From assembly GCF_030546695.1 (NCBI RefSeq), contig NZ_JAUOTP010000003.1, positions 496,001 through 560,000 of the forward strand: a DNA stretch of 64,000 nt, written 5' to 3'. The translations under genes and the position numbers were made by a program. Of the stretch, positions 25,623-35,386 are shown in pieces; the first letter of the stretch is position 1, and every line of letters starts with the position of its first letter. The DNA is from Sphingomonas natans (GTDB lineage Bacteria; Pseudomonadota; Alphaproteobacteria; Sphingomonadales; Sphingomonadaceae). The notes under the pieces were generated by a model. The model worked only from the letters and a program-made list of their open reading frames with translations. It had not been told where the DNA came from and searched no databases.

Positions 25623-25834
25623 GCGCCCGATCGGGCGGAGGGAGGCGGCCGACAGCCCGCACTGCGGCTGCCTACACATCAAGGCATCACCGGAGTGATA
25701 TCTGCGAGCAGTCGGTCCTGTCCTGCGCGCCGCTCTGCTACAGCCGTTTCCTCATGCGCTGACGGACGAGCCGTCAAGCCGATCGTCCGGTCGGAGCCTT
25801 TAAGTCCACCCCAAATGGCGGAAATGGAGCAACG

Positions 25835-26740
25835 ATGTCTGACGTGACTCTGGTCTTGGATGTCGATCAATATCTCGGCGAAACACCGATCTGGTCGCCG
25901 GCAGAGCAAGCCTTGTGGTGGGTGAATTGCGAGCAGCCTCCCGAAATCCATCGCTGGACACCTGCTACCGGGGCGCACGACGTGTGGCCGATGCCGAACC
26001 GCGTCGGCGGCTTCGTACATAAGGCAGACGGCACCCTTCTCGTCGGACTGGCTGATGGGCTTTACGATTTCGACCCGCCGACGAATGCTCTGTCCCTGCG
26101 TGTCGCATCGCCTCTTCCCGAGCATGTGAAGCTGCACGAATGTCATTGCGATCGACAGGGGCGCTTCTGGATCGGCACCCTCGATCATCATTTCCCGGCC
26201 GACCGCTCTGCCGCGGGCGGCTGCTACTTTCGCCTCGACGGTGACGTCCTGACCCGGGTGATCGACAACATCACCGTCAGCAATGGCCTCGCCTTCAGTC
26301 CGGACGGACGAACCATGTATGCCGCGAACACGCCGCGACGCACGGTTCAAGCCTATGATCTCGACCCGGAAACGGGCGAGCTTTCCGGCGCGCGCACATT
26401 CATCTCGCTGGCGGCGGAAGATCGCGGGCATATCGATGGCGCCACCGTGGACGCAGATGGGGGCTATTGGCTGACGCTCGTCGGCCAGGCCGAACTGCGC
26501 CGCTATCTTCCCGACGGGACGCTCGACCGGACCATCACGCTTCCATTCTCGAACCCGACGAAGCCGGCGTTCGGTGGGCCCGATCTGGCGACGCTCTACG
26601 TCACCTCGACCAAGATGAAGGTCAATGTGGACGCGCCGGGTTTCGACAGAAACGGCGGCGTTTTCGCACTTCATCCCGGCGAGCGTGGTGTCTTGGAAAC
26701 GCCGTTCAGAGGGGACTTGAGCGCCCATGCCCCCGTGTGA
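25835..26740 (+). CDS. SMP-30/gluconolactonase/LRE-type lactonase
   Basis: The 301-residue six-bladed beta-propeller has the metal ligands of the family: Glu16 in GETPIWS, the Asn/Asp region in LHECHCDRQGRFWIGT, the Asn of VSNGLAFSPDG, and Asp in DGATVDADGGYW. Such calcium- or zinc-dependent enzymes hydrolyse lactones. The gene lies between the KstD-like and P450 genes on the plus strand. It could open a lactone formed by ring oxidation such as the BVMO products made from the 50-60 kb operon. A second member is encoded at 35835. Confidence 0.82.
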   Translation: MSDVTLVLDVDQYLGETPIWSPAEQALWWVNCEQPPEIHRWTPATGAHDVWPMPNRVGGFVHKADGTLLVGLADGLYDFDPPTNALSLRVASPLPEHVKLHECHCDRQGRFWIGTLDHHFPADRSAAGGCYFRLDGDVLTRVIDNITVSNGLAFSPDGRTMYAANTPRRTVQAYDLDPETGELSGARTFISLAAEDRGHIDGATVDADGGYWLTLVGQAELRRYLPDGTLDRTITLPFSNPTKPAFGGPDLATLYVTSTKMKVNVDAPGFDRNGGVFALHPGERGVLETPFRGDLSAHAPV

Positions 26741-26776
26741 CCGTCCGGGCTTGCGGCCTGAATTGGAGAAGCTGCC

Positions 26777-28054
26777 ATGATCGAGAACGATCTCCCTGCC
26801 GAGGCCATCACCGACGCCCGCACTTTCACCGATGACGCTGCGTTGCACGGCCTTCTGGCCCGGCTGCGTCGCACGGACCCGCTTCCGCGCGTGGAGTCCG
26901 GGACGACGATCCCGTTCTGGCTGGTGACACGCCACGCCGATCTGACGGCGATCGAACTCGACGCATCGCGATTCATCAACGCACCGCGACAGGCGGTTCT
27001 TCCCCTCGCCTACGAGGCTCATACCCGCCGTGAAGGTCAGGGTTATCAATCCTTCATGCGCAATCTTGTGGCGATGGACGGCAGCGAACATCGCGTGTTC
27101 CGCGCGATCAGCCAGTCCCGGTTCCTGCCGAAAGCGCTCAACACGATCCGTCTCGATATCGAGAGGCTCGCCGCCGAATTCGTCGATCGCATGGCCGGCA
27201 AGGGCGGGAGCTGCGATTTCGCCGGCGAGATCGCAATGTGGTACCCGCTGCGCGTGATCATGACGATCCTGGGCGTGCCGCCACAGGATGAAGCGTTGAT
27301 GTTGCGGCTCACCCAGCAGCAATTGTCGAGTCAGGACCCGGAATTTGCCGGTGCAGCGGATGATGCCGGCGCGACGACCGGCATGGCCGCCATGAAGCGG
27401 ATGTTCGACTATTTTCAGCCGATCATCGCGGATCGCAGGATCAATCCGCGCGACGACATTGCGACGGTGATCGCCACCGCGACTATCGACGACGCCTATC
27501 TCGAAGAGCGCGACGTCTTCGGCTATTTCGTGATCCTCGCAACCGCAGGACACGATACGACGAGCTACAGCCTGGCGGGCGGAATGCTTGCCCTGCTGCA
27601 GAACCCCGATCAGCTGGAAAAATTGCGCGCCGATCCCGCGCTCATTCCGAGCGCCGTCGACGAAATCATCCGCTGGTCGACCCCGGTTCGTCATTTCTGC
27701 CGCACCGCGGTCGAGGACTGCCAGATTGCTGGCAAGGCAATCAAAAAGGATGACGTGCTCCTCCTATCCTACCCCTCCGCCAATCGCGACGAGACGGTGT
27801 TCGAGGACCCATTCGCCTTTCGCATCGATCGCAAGCCCAACCGCCATCTGGCTTTCGGGACCGGACCGCATCTCTGTCTCGGCCAGCATCTGGCGAAAAT
27901 GGAGCTTGGATCTTTCCTGCGCGAGTTCCTGGCTCGCATCGACCATATCGAACTCGTCGGGACCCCTCGTTTCACCGAGGCGACCTTCGTGAGCGGGGTG
28001 AAGGAGCTTCCGGTCCGCTACCGTTTCAAGCAACCGACAGATCAGGCGGCATAG
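26777..28054 (+). CDS. Cytochrome P450 (bacterial class I, CYP125/CYP142-like group)
   Basis: The 425-residue P450 has the I-helix ATAGHDTTSY (about 257-262), the K-helix ExxR in DEIIR and the heme-binding loop FGTGPHLCLGQ with Cys367 as iron ligand. The C-terminal FVSGVKELPVRYRF resembles bacterial P450s acting on steroid or terpenoid side chains. It is soluble, with no membrane segment. It would hydroxylate an unactivated carbon with electrons from a ferredoxin and reductase that are not encoded here. The gene starts 36 bases after the lactonase gene and is followed by etf genes. Confidence 0.9.
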   Translation: MIENDLPAEAITDARTFTDDAALHGLLARLRRTDPLPRVESGTTIPFWLVTRHADLTAIELDASRFINAPRQAVLPLAYEAHTRREGQGYQSFMRNLVAMDGSEHRVFRAISQSRFLPKALNTIRLDIERLAAEFVDRMAGKGGSCDFAGEIAMWYPLRVIMTILGVPPQDEALMLRLTQQQLSSQDPEFAGAADDAGATTGMAAMKRMFDYFQPIIADRRINPRDDIATVIATATIDDAYLEERDVFGYFVILATAGHDTTSYSLAGGMLALLQNPDQLEKLRADPALIPSAVDEIIRWSTPVRHFCRTAVEDCQIAGKAIKKDDVLLLSYPSANRDETVFEDPFAFRIDRKPNRHLAFGTGPHLCLGQHLAKMELGSFLREFLARIDHIELVGTPRFTEATFVSGVKELPVRYRFKQPTDQAA

Positions 28055-28062
28055 TTGTCAGA

Positions 28063-28076
28063 TGAGCGGACGCTCA
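28063..28076. repeat. Inverted repeat upstream of etfB
   Basis: TGAGCG-GA-CGCTCA, a perfect 6-base palindrome with 2-base centre, 9 bases after the P450 stop and 74 bases before etfB. It may be a terminator stem or an operator. Confidence 0.35.
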
Positions 28077-28149
28077 ACTGCTGTCGCGCCTGCCTGTCTC
28101 TTTCCACAATTCGGACCAAATGGTTCATCGTTTTGATTGGGAGTAGACG

Positions 28150-28899
28150 ATGAAGATACTAGTCCCCGTGAAGCGGGTGATCGACTATAACGTGAAGCCG
28201 CGCGTGAAGATGGACGGGTCGGGCGTCGATCTGGCGAACGTGAAGATGTCGATGAATCCGTTCGACGAGATTGCCGTCGAGGAAGCGATCCGCCTGAAGG
28301 AGAAAGGCACAGCCACCGAGGTGGTGGTCGTGTCGGTCGGCCCGCAGAAGGCGCAGGAGACGCTGCGGACCGCACTCGCTATGGGAGCGGACCGCGCGAT
28401 CCTCGTGCAGACAGACGACGAAGTCGAGCCTTTGGGCGTGGCCAAGATCCTGAAGGCGATCGCAGCCGAGGAGGCTCCGCGCCTCGTGATCCTGGGCAAG
28501 CAGGCGATCGACGACGACAGCAACCAGACCGGCCAGATGCTGGCGGCGTTGCTGGGCTGGGGCCAGGGCACGTTCGCGAGCAAGGTCGAGGTGTCGGGCG
28601 AGAGCGTGAGTGTCACGCGTGAGGTAGACGGCGGCCTCGAGACGGTGAGCCTGAAGCTGCCTGCGATCGTAACGACGGATCTGCGCCTGAACGAGCCGCG
28701 CTATGCGTCGCTGCCGAACATCATGAAGGCCAAGTCCAAGCCGCTGACCACGAAGGCCCCGGCCGATCTGGGCGTGGACATCGCAGCCCGCCTGAAGACG
28801 CTGAAGGTGGCCGAGCCGCCGAAGCGGTCGGCGGGCGTCAAGATCGCCGATGTCGATGAACTGGTGGCCAAGCTGAAGGCGATGGGAGTGGCGGCATGA
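28150..28899 (+). CDS. etfB: Electron transfer flavoprotein, beta subunit
   Basis: The 249-residue protein begins [20 protein letters not shown] and has the AMP-binding and docking loop regions of the ETF beta family, including [27 protein letters not shown] and the recognition-loop segment [18 protein letters not shown]. It accepts electrons from acyl-CoA dehydrogenases together with EtfA, then passes them to ETF-ubiquinone oxidoreductase (not in the window). Its stop overlaps the etfA start by 4 bases. Its placement inside the catabolic cluster suggests a dedicated electron carrier for the acyl-CoA dehydrogenases at 7637, 55588 and 56749. Confidence 0.93.
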   Translation: MKILVPVKRVIDYNVKPRVKMDGSGVDLANVKMSMNPFDEIAVEEAIRLKEKGTATEVVVVSVGPQKAQETLRTALAMGADRAILVQTDDEVEPLGVAKILKAIAAEEAPRLVILGKQAIDDDSNQTGQMLAALLGWGQGTFASKVEVSGESVSVTREVDGGLETVSLKLPAIVTTDLRLNEPRYASLPNIMKAKSKPLTTKAPADLGVDIAARLKTLKVAEPPKRSAGVKIADVDELVAKLKAMGVAA

Positions 28900-29822
28900 G
28901 CGTATTGGTCTGGGTCGAGCATGAGGCAGGCGCGGTCAAGGACGCGACGCTCTCGGCGATCACCGCCGCTGCCAAACTGGGCGACGTCCATGCGCTCGTC
29001 GCAGGTGCCCGCATCGGTGGCGTGGCTGATGCGGCATCGAAGATCAACGGTGTCGCCAAGGTGGTGACGCTGGACGATGCGGCATTCGAACATGCGCTGC
29101 CCGAAAATGTCGCACCGGCCGTCGTGAGCCTGATGGCGGGTTATGACGCGTTCGTCGCGCCCGCCACGTCGAATGGCAAGAATATCGCCCCGTGCGTCGC
29201 GGCCCTGCTGGACGTGATGCAGATCAGCGACATCCTGTCGGTGGAAGCTGCGGACACGTTCACGCGTCCGATCTATGCCGGCAACGCGGTCGCGACGGTC
29301 CAGTCGAGCGACGCCAAGAAGGTCATTACGGTCCGCGGCACGGCTTTCGAAAAGGCGGGCCGCGAAGGCGGCAGCGCCTCCATCGAAGCGGCCTCGGGCA
29401 GCGACTCCGGCCTGTCGCGCTTCGTGAGTGCGGAAATCGCCAAGTCCGAACGTCCTGAGCTGACATCCGCCAAGATCATCGTCTCGGGCGGTCGCGCTTT
29501 GGGCTCTTCGGAAAAATTCCACGAGATCGTCGATCCGCTGGCCGACAAGCTCGGCGCGGGCGTGGGCGCGAGCCGGGCGGCGGTGGATGCGGGCTATGCG
29601 CCGAACGACTATCAGGTCGGGCAGACGGGCAAGATCGTGGCGCCGGAAGTGTATGTTGCGGTCGGCATTTCGGGCGCGATCCAGCACCTGGCCGGCATGA
29701 AGGACAGCAAGACGATCATCGCGATCAACAAGGACGAGGACGCCCCGATCTTCCAGGTCGCCGACATCGGCCTGGTGGGGGACCTGTTCAAGATCGTCCC
29801 CGAACTCACCGGAAAACTATGA
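28896..29822 (+). CDS. etfA: Electron transfer flavoprotein, alpha subunit
   Basis: The 308-residue protein starts [20 protein letters not shown] and ends with the FAD-binding domain of Etf[43 protein letters not shown] and [22 protein letters not shown]. It holds the FAD of the EtfAB heterodimer. The ATGA overlap with etfB shows translational coupling. The order etfB-etfA is the usual one. A short hydrolase gene follows after 16 bases. Confidence 0.93.
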   Translation: MSVLVWVEHEAGAVKDATLSAITAAAKLGDVHALVAGARIGGVADAASKINGVAKVVTLDDAAFEHALPENVAPAVVSLMAGYDAFVAPATSNGKNIAPCVAALLDVMQISDILSVEAADTFTRPIYAGNAVATVQSSDAKKVITVRGTAFEKAGREGGSASIEAASGSDSGLSRFVSAEIAKSERPELTSAKIIVSGGRALGSSEKFHEIVDPLADKLGAGVGASRAAVDAGYAPNDYQVGQTGKIVAPEVYVAVGISGAIQHLAGMKDSKTIIAINKDEDAPIFQVADIGLVGDLFKIVPELTGKL

Positions 29823-29838
29823 CAGGCTAGGATGCTCG

Positions 29839-30810
29839 ATGGCTGACGATGTCCGCGGAGCGGAGGCGCTTCTGGTTCCTGCCCGCTTCATTCCGCTTCC
29901 CAGCCATGTGAGCGATGCGGCGCGCGCCTATCTTGGCCCCTTCCCGGAATTGCAGGCGTATCCGGGCATTGACGACCTGGACGCGTGGCGCGCGTATGTA
30001 AACAGCTCGGAGCAGGCGATCCTCCCGCTCCTGCGCCACATCAACGGTCGGGCGGCGGTCACGTCCGAGGTCGAGACGCGCGCCGTCGGCGAAGCAGGCG
30101 TGTTCCTGATCACGCCTCGAGACCTGCCGGCCGAAGATCGTGGCGTGATCCTCGAGTTTCACGGCGGGGGCCTGATCACCTGCGCCGGCGAGCTGTGCGA
30201 GCTGATGGGGACGGGCCTCGCGGCGCGCCTCAACCGCCGCGTGTGGGCGGTCGATTATCGCATGCCGCCGGACCATCCCTATCCGGCCGCGCTCGATGAT
30301 GGTGTCACCGTCTATCGGGCGCTTCTACAGGAACGCGCCCCGCAGGAGATCGTCGTGAGCGGGGGATCGGCCGGCGGGAACTTGGCGGCCGCAGTCATGC
30401 TGCGCGCGAGGGATGAGGGATTGCCTTTGCCCGCTGGCGTCATCCTCAACACCCCGGAGCTTGATCTGACCGAATCCGGAGACAGCTTCCACACCAACCT
30501 CGGCATCGATCCCGGGCTGCGCAGCCTCATGCCGGTCAATCTTCTGTACGCCGGCGGGCATGACCTCAGCCATCCCTACCTGTCGCCTCTGTTCGGCGAT
30601 CTCGCCGATTTCCCGCCGACATTGCTCACGAGCGGCACACGCGATCTCTACCTCTCGAACACCGTGCGCATGCACCGGGCGCTGCGCAAAGCGGGCGTCC
30701 CGGCGCAATTGCACCTTCTCGAGGCCGGGGCGCACACCGGTTTTCCCGGTTCCCCGGAGGGAGACGAGATCAATCGAGAAATCAGCCGGTTTCTCGAGGC
30801 GGTCTGGTAG
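29839..30810 (+). CDS. Alpha/beta hydrolase, hormone-sensitive-lipase family
   Basis: The 323-residue hydrolase has the oxyanion motif FHGGGL, the nucleophile Ser177 in GGSAGG, the acid Asp in [12 protein letters not shown] and His in AGAHTGF. The HSL family hydrolyses small to medium acyl esters and carboxylic esters in the cytoplasm. It closes the plus operon with P450 and etfBA and ends at a hairpin shared with the convergent LLM gene. It may hydrolyse an ester or lactone intermediate. A second HSL-type enzyme is encoded at 46597. Confidence 0.83.
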   Translation: MADDVRGAEALLVPARFIPLPSHVSDAARAYLGPFPELQAYPGIDDLDAWRAYVNSSEQAILPLLRHINGRAAVTSEVETRAVGEAGVFLITPRDLPAEDRGVILEFHGGGLITCAGELCELMGTGLAARLNRRVWAVDYRMPPDHPYPAALDDGVTVYRALLQERAPQEIVVSGGSAGGNLAAAVMLRARDEGLPLPAGVILNTPELDLTESGDSFHTNLGIDPGLRSLMPVNLLYAGGHDLSHPYLSPLFGDLADFPPTLLTSGTRDLYLSNTVRMHRALRKAGVPAQLHLLEAGAHTGFPGSPEGDEINREISRFLEAVW

Positions 30811-30828
30811 CGCGCTCGCAGGCGCGCT
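30809..30828. terminator. Bidirectional hairpin between convergent genes
   Basis: Perfect 7-base arms AGCGCGC (30809-30815) and GCGCGCT (30822-30828), loop of 6. It starts within the stop codon of the hydrolase gene and ends 3 bases before the stop of the LLM gene. Confidence 0.45.
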
Positions 30829-30831
30829 CCG

Positions 30832-31725
30832 TCACACGTCGAGTGAGCCGACGCCTTCCAGCTGTTCGAGATAGTGGCTGGTCGAGTCAGCGGTGAAGCT
30901 CAGGGTCAGCTTGGTCGCGCCGGCATCGAACAGGCCGCGAATGATCTCCGCCGCCTTTTCTGGCGCGCCGACCGGATCGACACGCACCTGCGGCGGCAGC
31001 ACGAAATCCAGCGGCCGCTCACGGGCCTCGTAGGCGGGACTGGCCTTCGCCGTTGCGATCATGACCTTCATCTCTTCCGTGCTGAGGCCGAAGGGCATCC
31101 AGCCGTCGCCAAGTTCGACCGCGCGCTGGATGGAAAGCTTGGTGCGCCCCCCGATCCAGAGAGGAACGTGGCTCTGCACAGCGCAAGGATCGATCGTAAG
31201 CCCAGCAAAGTCGTAATAGGGCCCGTGATATTCGGGCTCGGGCTGGCCGAGCGAGGCGCGCAGCGCGCGAAGGGCATCATCACCACGCGCGCCGCGTTCG
31301 GTGAACTCGGCCCCGCCGATGCCGAGAAGGTCGAATTCCTCCTTGAGTGTTCCCACGCCCAGGCCGAGGACGAGGCGTCCTCCACTCACCGTGTCGAGCG
31401 TGCCGTAGCGCTTCGCGATCTCCAGGGGATGGTGATATCCAAGAACCAGGACGGCGGTTGTAAAACGAATGTTCGTGGTGATCGCTGCAAAATAGCCGAA
31501 CGTGGCGAGCGGATCATAATATCGCACGCCTCGACGCTGCGCTTCCGTGCTCGGCACGCCGATATGTTCGGCGCAGGAAACATGGTCGTATCCGAGACGA
31601 TCCGCGGCAGCGACGATATCGGCCACTTCCTTGAACGGGAGGGCGTAGGCCCATTCCTTCTCCGCAGAAGGCGTGATCGAAAGACTTGGGGCGTTAAATC
31701 CAAATCGGGAGAAGTCGGCTGTCAT
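30832..31725 (-). CDS. LLM-class (luciferase-like) flavin- or F420-dependent oxidoreductase
   Basis: The 297-residue TIM-barrel protein has RLGYDHVSCAEHIGVP, TTNIRFTTAVLVLGYHHPLEIAKRYGTLD as one conserved strand-helix block, GGRLVLGLGVGTLKEEFD and PLWIGGRT, typical of the LLM superfamily (TIGR03619-like). Members use FMNH2 or F420 for monooxygenation or hydride transfer. No flavin reductase is nearby. It is the last gene of the amidohydrolase-TetR-SDR operon, 54 bases after the SDR gene. Substrate unknown. Confidence 0.8.
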   Translation of the reverse strand: MTADFSRFGFNAPSLSITPSAEKEWAYALPFKEVADIVAAADRLGYDHVSCAEHIGVPSTEAQRRGVRYYDPLATFGYFAAITTNIRFTTAVLVLGYHHPLEIAKRYGTLDTVSGGRLVLGLGVGTLKEEFDLLGIGGAEFTERGARGDDALRALRASLGQPEPEYHGPYYDFAGLTIDPCAVQSHVPLWIGGRTKLSIQRAVELGDGWMPFGLSTEEMKVMIATAKASPAYEARERPLDFVLPPQVRVDPVGAPEKAAEIIRGLFDAGATKLTLSFTADSTSHYLEQLEGVGSLDV

Positions 31726-31779
31726 GTCGTGGTCCTGAAATGGTGATGGTTCGAAGCTGAGGATAGTCGTCGGATCGCC

Positions 31780-32574
31780 TCAGGCGCTGGCCGCGCGATC
31801 GATGACGATACAGGCTCCGGAAATGAAGCTCGCATGATCGGAGACAAGATAGAGGATAAGATCGGCAACTTCCTCCGGTCTTCCAGCACGACCTGTCGTG
31901 ATCATTTTCACGAACGCGTCGCGGGGGCCGACCTTGTCAAATATGGCATGGAAGTCATCGGCCATCGCGGTTTCGATGAGGCCCGGGAGCACCGCATTGA
32001 TGCGGATGTCGTGGCCTGCTCGCATCGTCTCCTTGGCGGCACTGCGCGTGAAATGCGAGATTGCGGCCTTGCTCGCGCCATAGGAGGCCATGATCGGATT
32101 GCCCTGCAGCGAGGCGGTCGAGGACAGGTTGACGATGGCCCCCTTCCCCGCCGCCCGCATGAACTCGAGCGCGGCGGCCATGCCGAGCAGCGAGCCTTCG
32201 ACGTTGATCGCGAAGGTTCGCTGGTAGACATCGAGTTCCGTGTCGCCGGCACGATCCGACAGGGCCACGCCGGCGCTGTTGACGAGGATGTCGATGGTGC
32301 CCCGCGTCTCACGGACCCAGCGCGTCGTTTCGTCCCACTGTGCCTGGCTCGTCACGTCGAGGGCGCGCGCGTCGGCCTGGCCTCCCTCCCGGCGGATCGC
32401 TTTCGCGACATCCTGCGCGCCGTCCGCATCGCGATCCAACGCGAGCACGATCGCTCCCGCACCGGCCAAGGACAGGGCCGCGGCCTGACCGATTCCGGAA
32501 GCAGCGCCTGTTACCAGCGCCACTTTTCCGCTCAGGTTGATCCAGCGCTCTGGCAACGATGCCGCATCATCCAT
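31780..32574 (-). CDS. SDR family oxidoreductase
   Basis: The 264-residue classical SDR has TGAASGIG near residue 18, NSAG, a Ser in NLSSTASLQG and Tyr-x3-Lys in ASYGASKAA. The frame is open upstream within the TetR gene, but the ATG at 32574 begins the SDR fold, follows GAGGTCATCGG and is 23 bases after the TetR stop. It oxidises an alcohol or reduces a ketone with NAD(P). Its place after an amidohydrolase and a TetR regulator in one operon gives no specific substrate. Confidence 0.82.
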   Translation of the reverse strand: MDDAASLPERWINLSGKVALVTGAASGIGQAAALSLAGAGAIVLALDRDADGAQDVAKAIRREGGQADARALDVTSQAQWDETTRWVRETRGTIDILVNSAGVALSDRAGDTELDVYQRTFAINVEGSLLGMAAALEFMRAAGKGAIVNLSSTASLQGNPIMASYGASKAAISHFTRSAAKETMRAGHDIRINAVLPGLIETAMADDFHAIFDKVGPRDAFVKMITTGRAGRPEEVADLILYLVSDHASFISGACIVIDRAASA

Positions 32575-32597
32575 TCCGATGACCTCATCACGTGTCT

Positions 32598-33362
32598 CTA
32601 AGAATGCTGTCGCGTACCGTGGATGCCCGTCGCCCCACAATCGACCGGCGCGGATATCGCCTCGGCGGTGCCTGCAGTGGCCGACCGACCCGTCGACTGG
32701 CGCACGAATTCCACGAAGCGGGTCGCGATAATGTCGATCATCAACGGCTCGTTGGCGTCGAGACGATCCCATGCCGCACGATTGCTCTGGTCGAGCAGTT
32801 CATAGATCAGCAGCCACGCCTCGAGCCATCGCCGCTTTTGGCTCTCACGGGTGCGGTCTATGGCAAATGCCGGGATTGAGCGGCCCAGCCCTGCCACGAT
32901 GTCGGCGATGAAGGTCTGCGCGTGCCCGGTGAATTCCTGATGCTCCGCATTGGCCTGCGTGAACACCCGGAGCAATTGCCGGTTCGCCCTGTCGGTCGCA
33001 AAAATCTCGACAATCCATGCCCGGACCGCCGAATAGGAGCGGAAGTCGCCGTCCGCGATCCGCAGATAGACCGGGGTCGTCGACGCCGCGGCGCGCACGA
33101 ACAGTTCGCCCGCAATGGCAGCCTTGCCCGTGAAATGCCGGTAGACCGTCATGCGACTGGTGTCCGCAGCGGCCGCAATCTCTTCGATGGAAACCGGGAA
33201 ATATCCTTTTCCCCGAAACAGCTCGAGCGAGGCGGCAAGGATTTTCTCGCGATAGCCCTTGCGTCCACGCGGCTCTGGTGCGCCACAAGCAGACTGGTTG
33301 GAAGGAAACGGCGTTTCCGCCGCCTCCTCGCGCGCGTCCCAACTCGTGGCGGGCGCCCTCAT
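32598..33362 (-). CDS. TetR/AcrR-family transcriptional regulator
   Basis: The 254-residue protein has a 35-residue disordered N-terminus, then the TetR DNA-binding domain with helix-turn-helix SIEEIAAAADTSRMTVYRHF (about residues 58-77). A C-terminal ligand-binding domain runs from about 90 to 220. Its start overlaps the amidohydrolase stop by 4 bases, so it is expressed with that operon. The perfect palindrome GTTACA-CAC-TGTAAC at 35147, in the promoter of this operon, is a likely autoregulatory site. It might instead be the regulator for the RAAYGC-N12-GCRTTM sites, one of which is in the same promoter. Confidence 0.85.
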   Translation of the reverse strand: MRAPATSWDAREEAAETPFPSNQSACGAPEPRGRKGYREKILAASLELFRGKGYFPVSIEEIAAAADTSRMTVYRHFTGKAAIAGELFVRAAASTTPVYLRIADGDFRSYSAVRAWIVEIFATDRANRQLLRVFTQANAEHQEFTGHAQTFIADIVAGLGRSIPAFAIDRTRESQKRRWLEAWLLIYELLDQSNRAAWDRLDANEPLMIDIIATRFVEFVRQSTGRSATAGTAEAISAPVDCGATGIHGTRQHS

Positions 33363-35107
33363 TCGGCCGCCATCGCCAGAACCATGCTCTGCTCGGGCCC
33401 GATGAAGTCGCCCGGGAAGCGCCCCGTAAAGGCACCGTTGTCAAAGATCGGGACACCGTTGACGAGGGTCAGCCGCATCGGCGCGGGGGCCCGCGTGTAG
33501 CGGTAGGTTCGCCCGCCCTTGCCATCCAGCACATCCCAGATCTTCTCTTCCGGACGCCGCTCGATCTCGGCGAGGTTGAAGACCGCGATGTCGGCAACCT
33601 TGCCCTGCTCGATCAAGCCGCGATCGTTCAGACCAAAGAAATAGGCGAGCTTCCCGGTCATGACGTGCACCGCCTCCTCGATCGACAGAATGGCGCGATC
33701 GCGAACATATTCGGTCAGCAGCAGCACGTTGTCACCATTGCCGCAGAACATCTTGCCGTGCGCGCCGCCGTCGGAAACGTTGCCGACCGAGCGGCTGTCG
33801 CGAAACATCGCCAGCATCGCATCATCATCGTTCGGCAGGGATTGCTTGTGGACGACGGACTCGGCTCCGTTCTTGAAAACCCAATCTGCCAAGGCATCCG
33901 ACGGATGGGCGATACCCGACTGCTCGATATAATCCGCAAGGGTGATGCCGACCGGCCCCCACCCGGACTCGCTCTCCTTGAAGGTCAGCTTCGTGGAGTC
34001 GCGCAGGTAGGAGTGCGAGTAGGTATCCTGATCCCAGGCGACGCGCGCCCGCGCCAGCCAGTCGGGATCGGTCAGGAGCGCACTTTTCTCGTCCCACGTC
34101 TTGGCGTTGACGACCTCCTGCCAGACCGGATTTCCGTTCTGCGCAAACACCAGCGACCGCCCAAAATTGATGACGGAGGTCGGCGAGACATGATGATAGG
34201 CAGTCCAGATCTCGGCGCCACCTTCCGCCTTGAACTGCTCGTGCAGCAGGGCGGACGGCTTTCCGCCCTCAAGGGCGTATTTGAGGGTCGGCAGACCCAG
34301 CCAGTGCATCCGCGCGCCGGTTTCCTTCGCCATCCGTCCCAGCCGCTCGACCTGCTTGGGCCCGGTCATGTGGAAGAAATGATCGACGACAACCTGGAAG
34401 GTCGCGCCGTCATAGCGCGCGACCACCTCCAGCAGGGCGCGATATTCGGCATCGTCTGCCAGTTGCGAGGGGAGCGGTCGCTCAAACTTGTCATGGTCAA
34501 GCTGGTTGGAGGACAGGCCCAGGGCACCCGCGGCAAGCGCATCGTCGAGCAAGGCGCACATCTTCTGGATCTCGTCAGACGTTGCCGCGCGAGTCCACGC
34601 CTCCTGCCCCATCACATAGAGCCGCATGGGGATATGCCCGCAGAATGCGGCGAAGTTCACTGGAACCGTCACATTGCGCAGCATCGACGCCTTATACTCG
34701 CTCCAGGTTTCCCAGTCCCATGGCACATTCTTTTCCATCGGTTCTTCGGGGATGTCCTCGAAGAAATTGAAGATCTCGATGATGCTCTGTCGATCTTCGG
34801 GGTTCTTGGGCGCCGGCGCCATCGAGAATCCGCAATTGCCGTTGATGGAGGTCGTGATCCCGTAAGCCGGCAAAGGCTCCATGTTCGGTGCCCACCAGAC
34901 ACCCCCATCCCAGTGGTTGTGCGATTCGATGAATCCGGGTGTCACGTAGCAGCCGGTCGCATCGATCACGCGCTCGCCGACCGTGCTCGAAAGCGCCTGA
35001 CCGATTTCGGTGATCCGACCGCCACTGACTCGGACATCCGACGGATAGGCCGCCGCACCCGAACCATCGACGACGGTTCCACCTTTGATAAGCAAGCGAA
35101 AATTCAT
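33359..35107 (-). CDS. Amidohydrolase, N-acyl-D-amino-acid deacylase family (COG3653)
   Basis: The 582-residue protein has the family entry LLIKGGTVVDGSG, the metal-binding HxH in ESHNHWDGG (about residue 66-68), and the Cys-containing NGNCGFSMAPAP loop. The end GKVADIAVF is the typical beta-sandwich closure. Named members deacylate N-acyl-D-amino acids with zinc, but many are mis-annotated cyclic amidases or lactonases. The ATG at 35107 has GGGAGAG upstream; the frame stays open across the promoter without reason. It heads the operon amidohydrolase-TetR-SDR-LLM. A distant paralogue is encoded at 37986. Real substrate unknown. Confidence 0.83.
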   Translation of the reverse strand: MNFRLLIKGGTVVDGSGAAAYPSDVRVSGGRITEIGQALSSTVGERVIDATGCYVTPGFIESHNHWDGGVWWAPNMEPLPAYGITTSINGNCGFSMAPAPKNPEDRQSIIEIFNFFEDIPEEPMEKNVPWDWETWSEYKASMLRNVTVPVNFAAFCGHIPMRLYVMGQEAWTRAATSDEIQKMCALLDDALAAGALGLSSNQLDHDKFERPLPSQLADDAEYRALLEVVARYDGATFQVVVDHFFHMTGPKQVERLGRMAKETGARMHWLGLPTLKYALEGGKPSALLHEQFKAEGGAEIWTAYHHVSPTSVINFGRSLVFAQNGNPVWQEVVNAKTWDEKSALLTDPDWLARARVAWDQDTYSHSYLRDSTKLTFKESESGWGPVGITLADYIEQSGIAHPSDALADWVFKNGAESVVHKQSLPNDDDAMLAMFRDSRSVGNVSDGGAHGKMFCGNGDNVLLLTEYVRDRAILSIEEAVHVMTGKLAYFFGLNDRGLIEQGKVADIAVFNLAEIERRPEEKIWDVLDGKGGRTYRYTRAPAPMRLTLVNGVPIFDNGAFTGRFPGDFIGPEQSMVLAMAAE

Positions 35108-35146
35108 GGCAACTCTCCCATCGCCGTTTGGCTTCGAGCCTAAATT

Positions 35147-35161
35147 GTTACACACTGTAAC
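35147..35161. promoter_or_regulatory. TetR-type palindromic operator candidate
   Basis: Perfect inverted repeat GTTACA-CAC-TGTAAC, 40 bases upstream of the amidohydrolase start. Arms and 3-base spacing are typical of TetR-family sites, and a TetR gene is second in the operon. Confidence 0.55.
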
Positions 35162-35207
35162 GATACACGATCGCTCGGTAAAGCCATCCCACGGACTTGC
35201 GAAGATA

Positions 35208-35231
35208 GAACGCATATGGTGCATTGCGTTC
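35208..35231. promoter_or_regulatory. Putative operator copy 6 (GAACGC-N12-GCGTTC)
   Basis: The only perfectly symmetric copy of the shared split palindrome; with the flanking bases the arms extend to AGAACGCA and TGCGTTCT. It lies 101 bases upstream of the amidohydrolase start and 156 bases upstream of the VOC gene start, so it could serve both. Confidence 0.6.
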
Positions 35232-35386
35232 TTGCAGCAATAAACCGACCGCGGACAGGCTGACGATGAACCGGCGGCGCGCTAAGAGGATGGCATGGAC
35301 AAGCAAGCAGCAGGACGGATCGACACGGGTCGATCTCCACGAGCGGGCGTATCCGCCCCGACCTCTTCGTGCCGGACGCTTGGAGC

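Noticed and set aside
25679-27694. A 671-codon open frame on the minus strand over the lactonase and P450 genes
   Set aside because: It lies antisense to the heme-binding and propeller motifs and has a low-complexity charged composition.
20977-35231. Reading operator copies 5 and 6 as EcfG general-stress promoters (GGAAC-N16-GTT type)
   Set aside because: Both have a GAAC and a GTT/ATT at suitable spacing, but the other five copies do not, and the palindromic symmetry is better explained by a protein dimer. Kept as an alternative, not as the main call.
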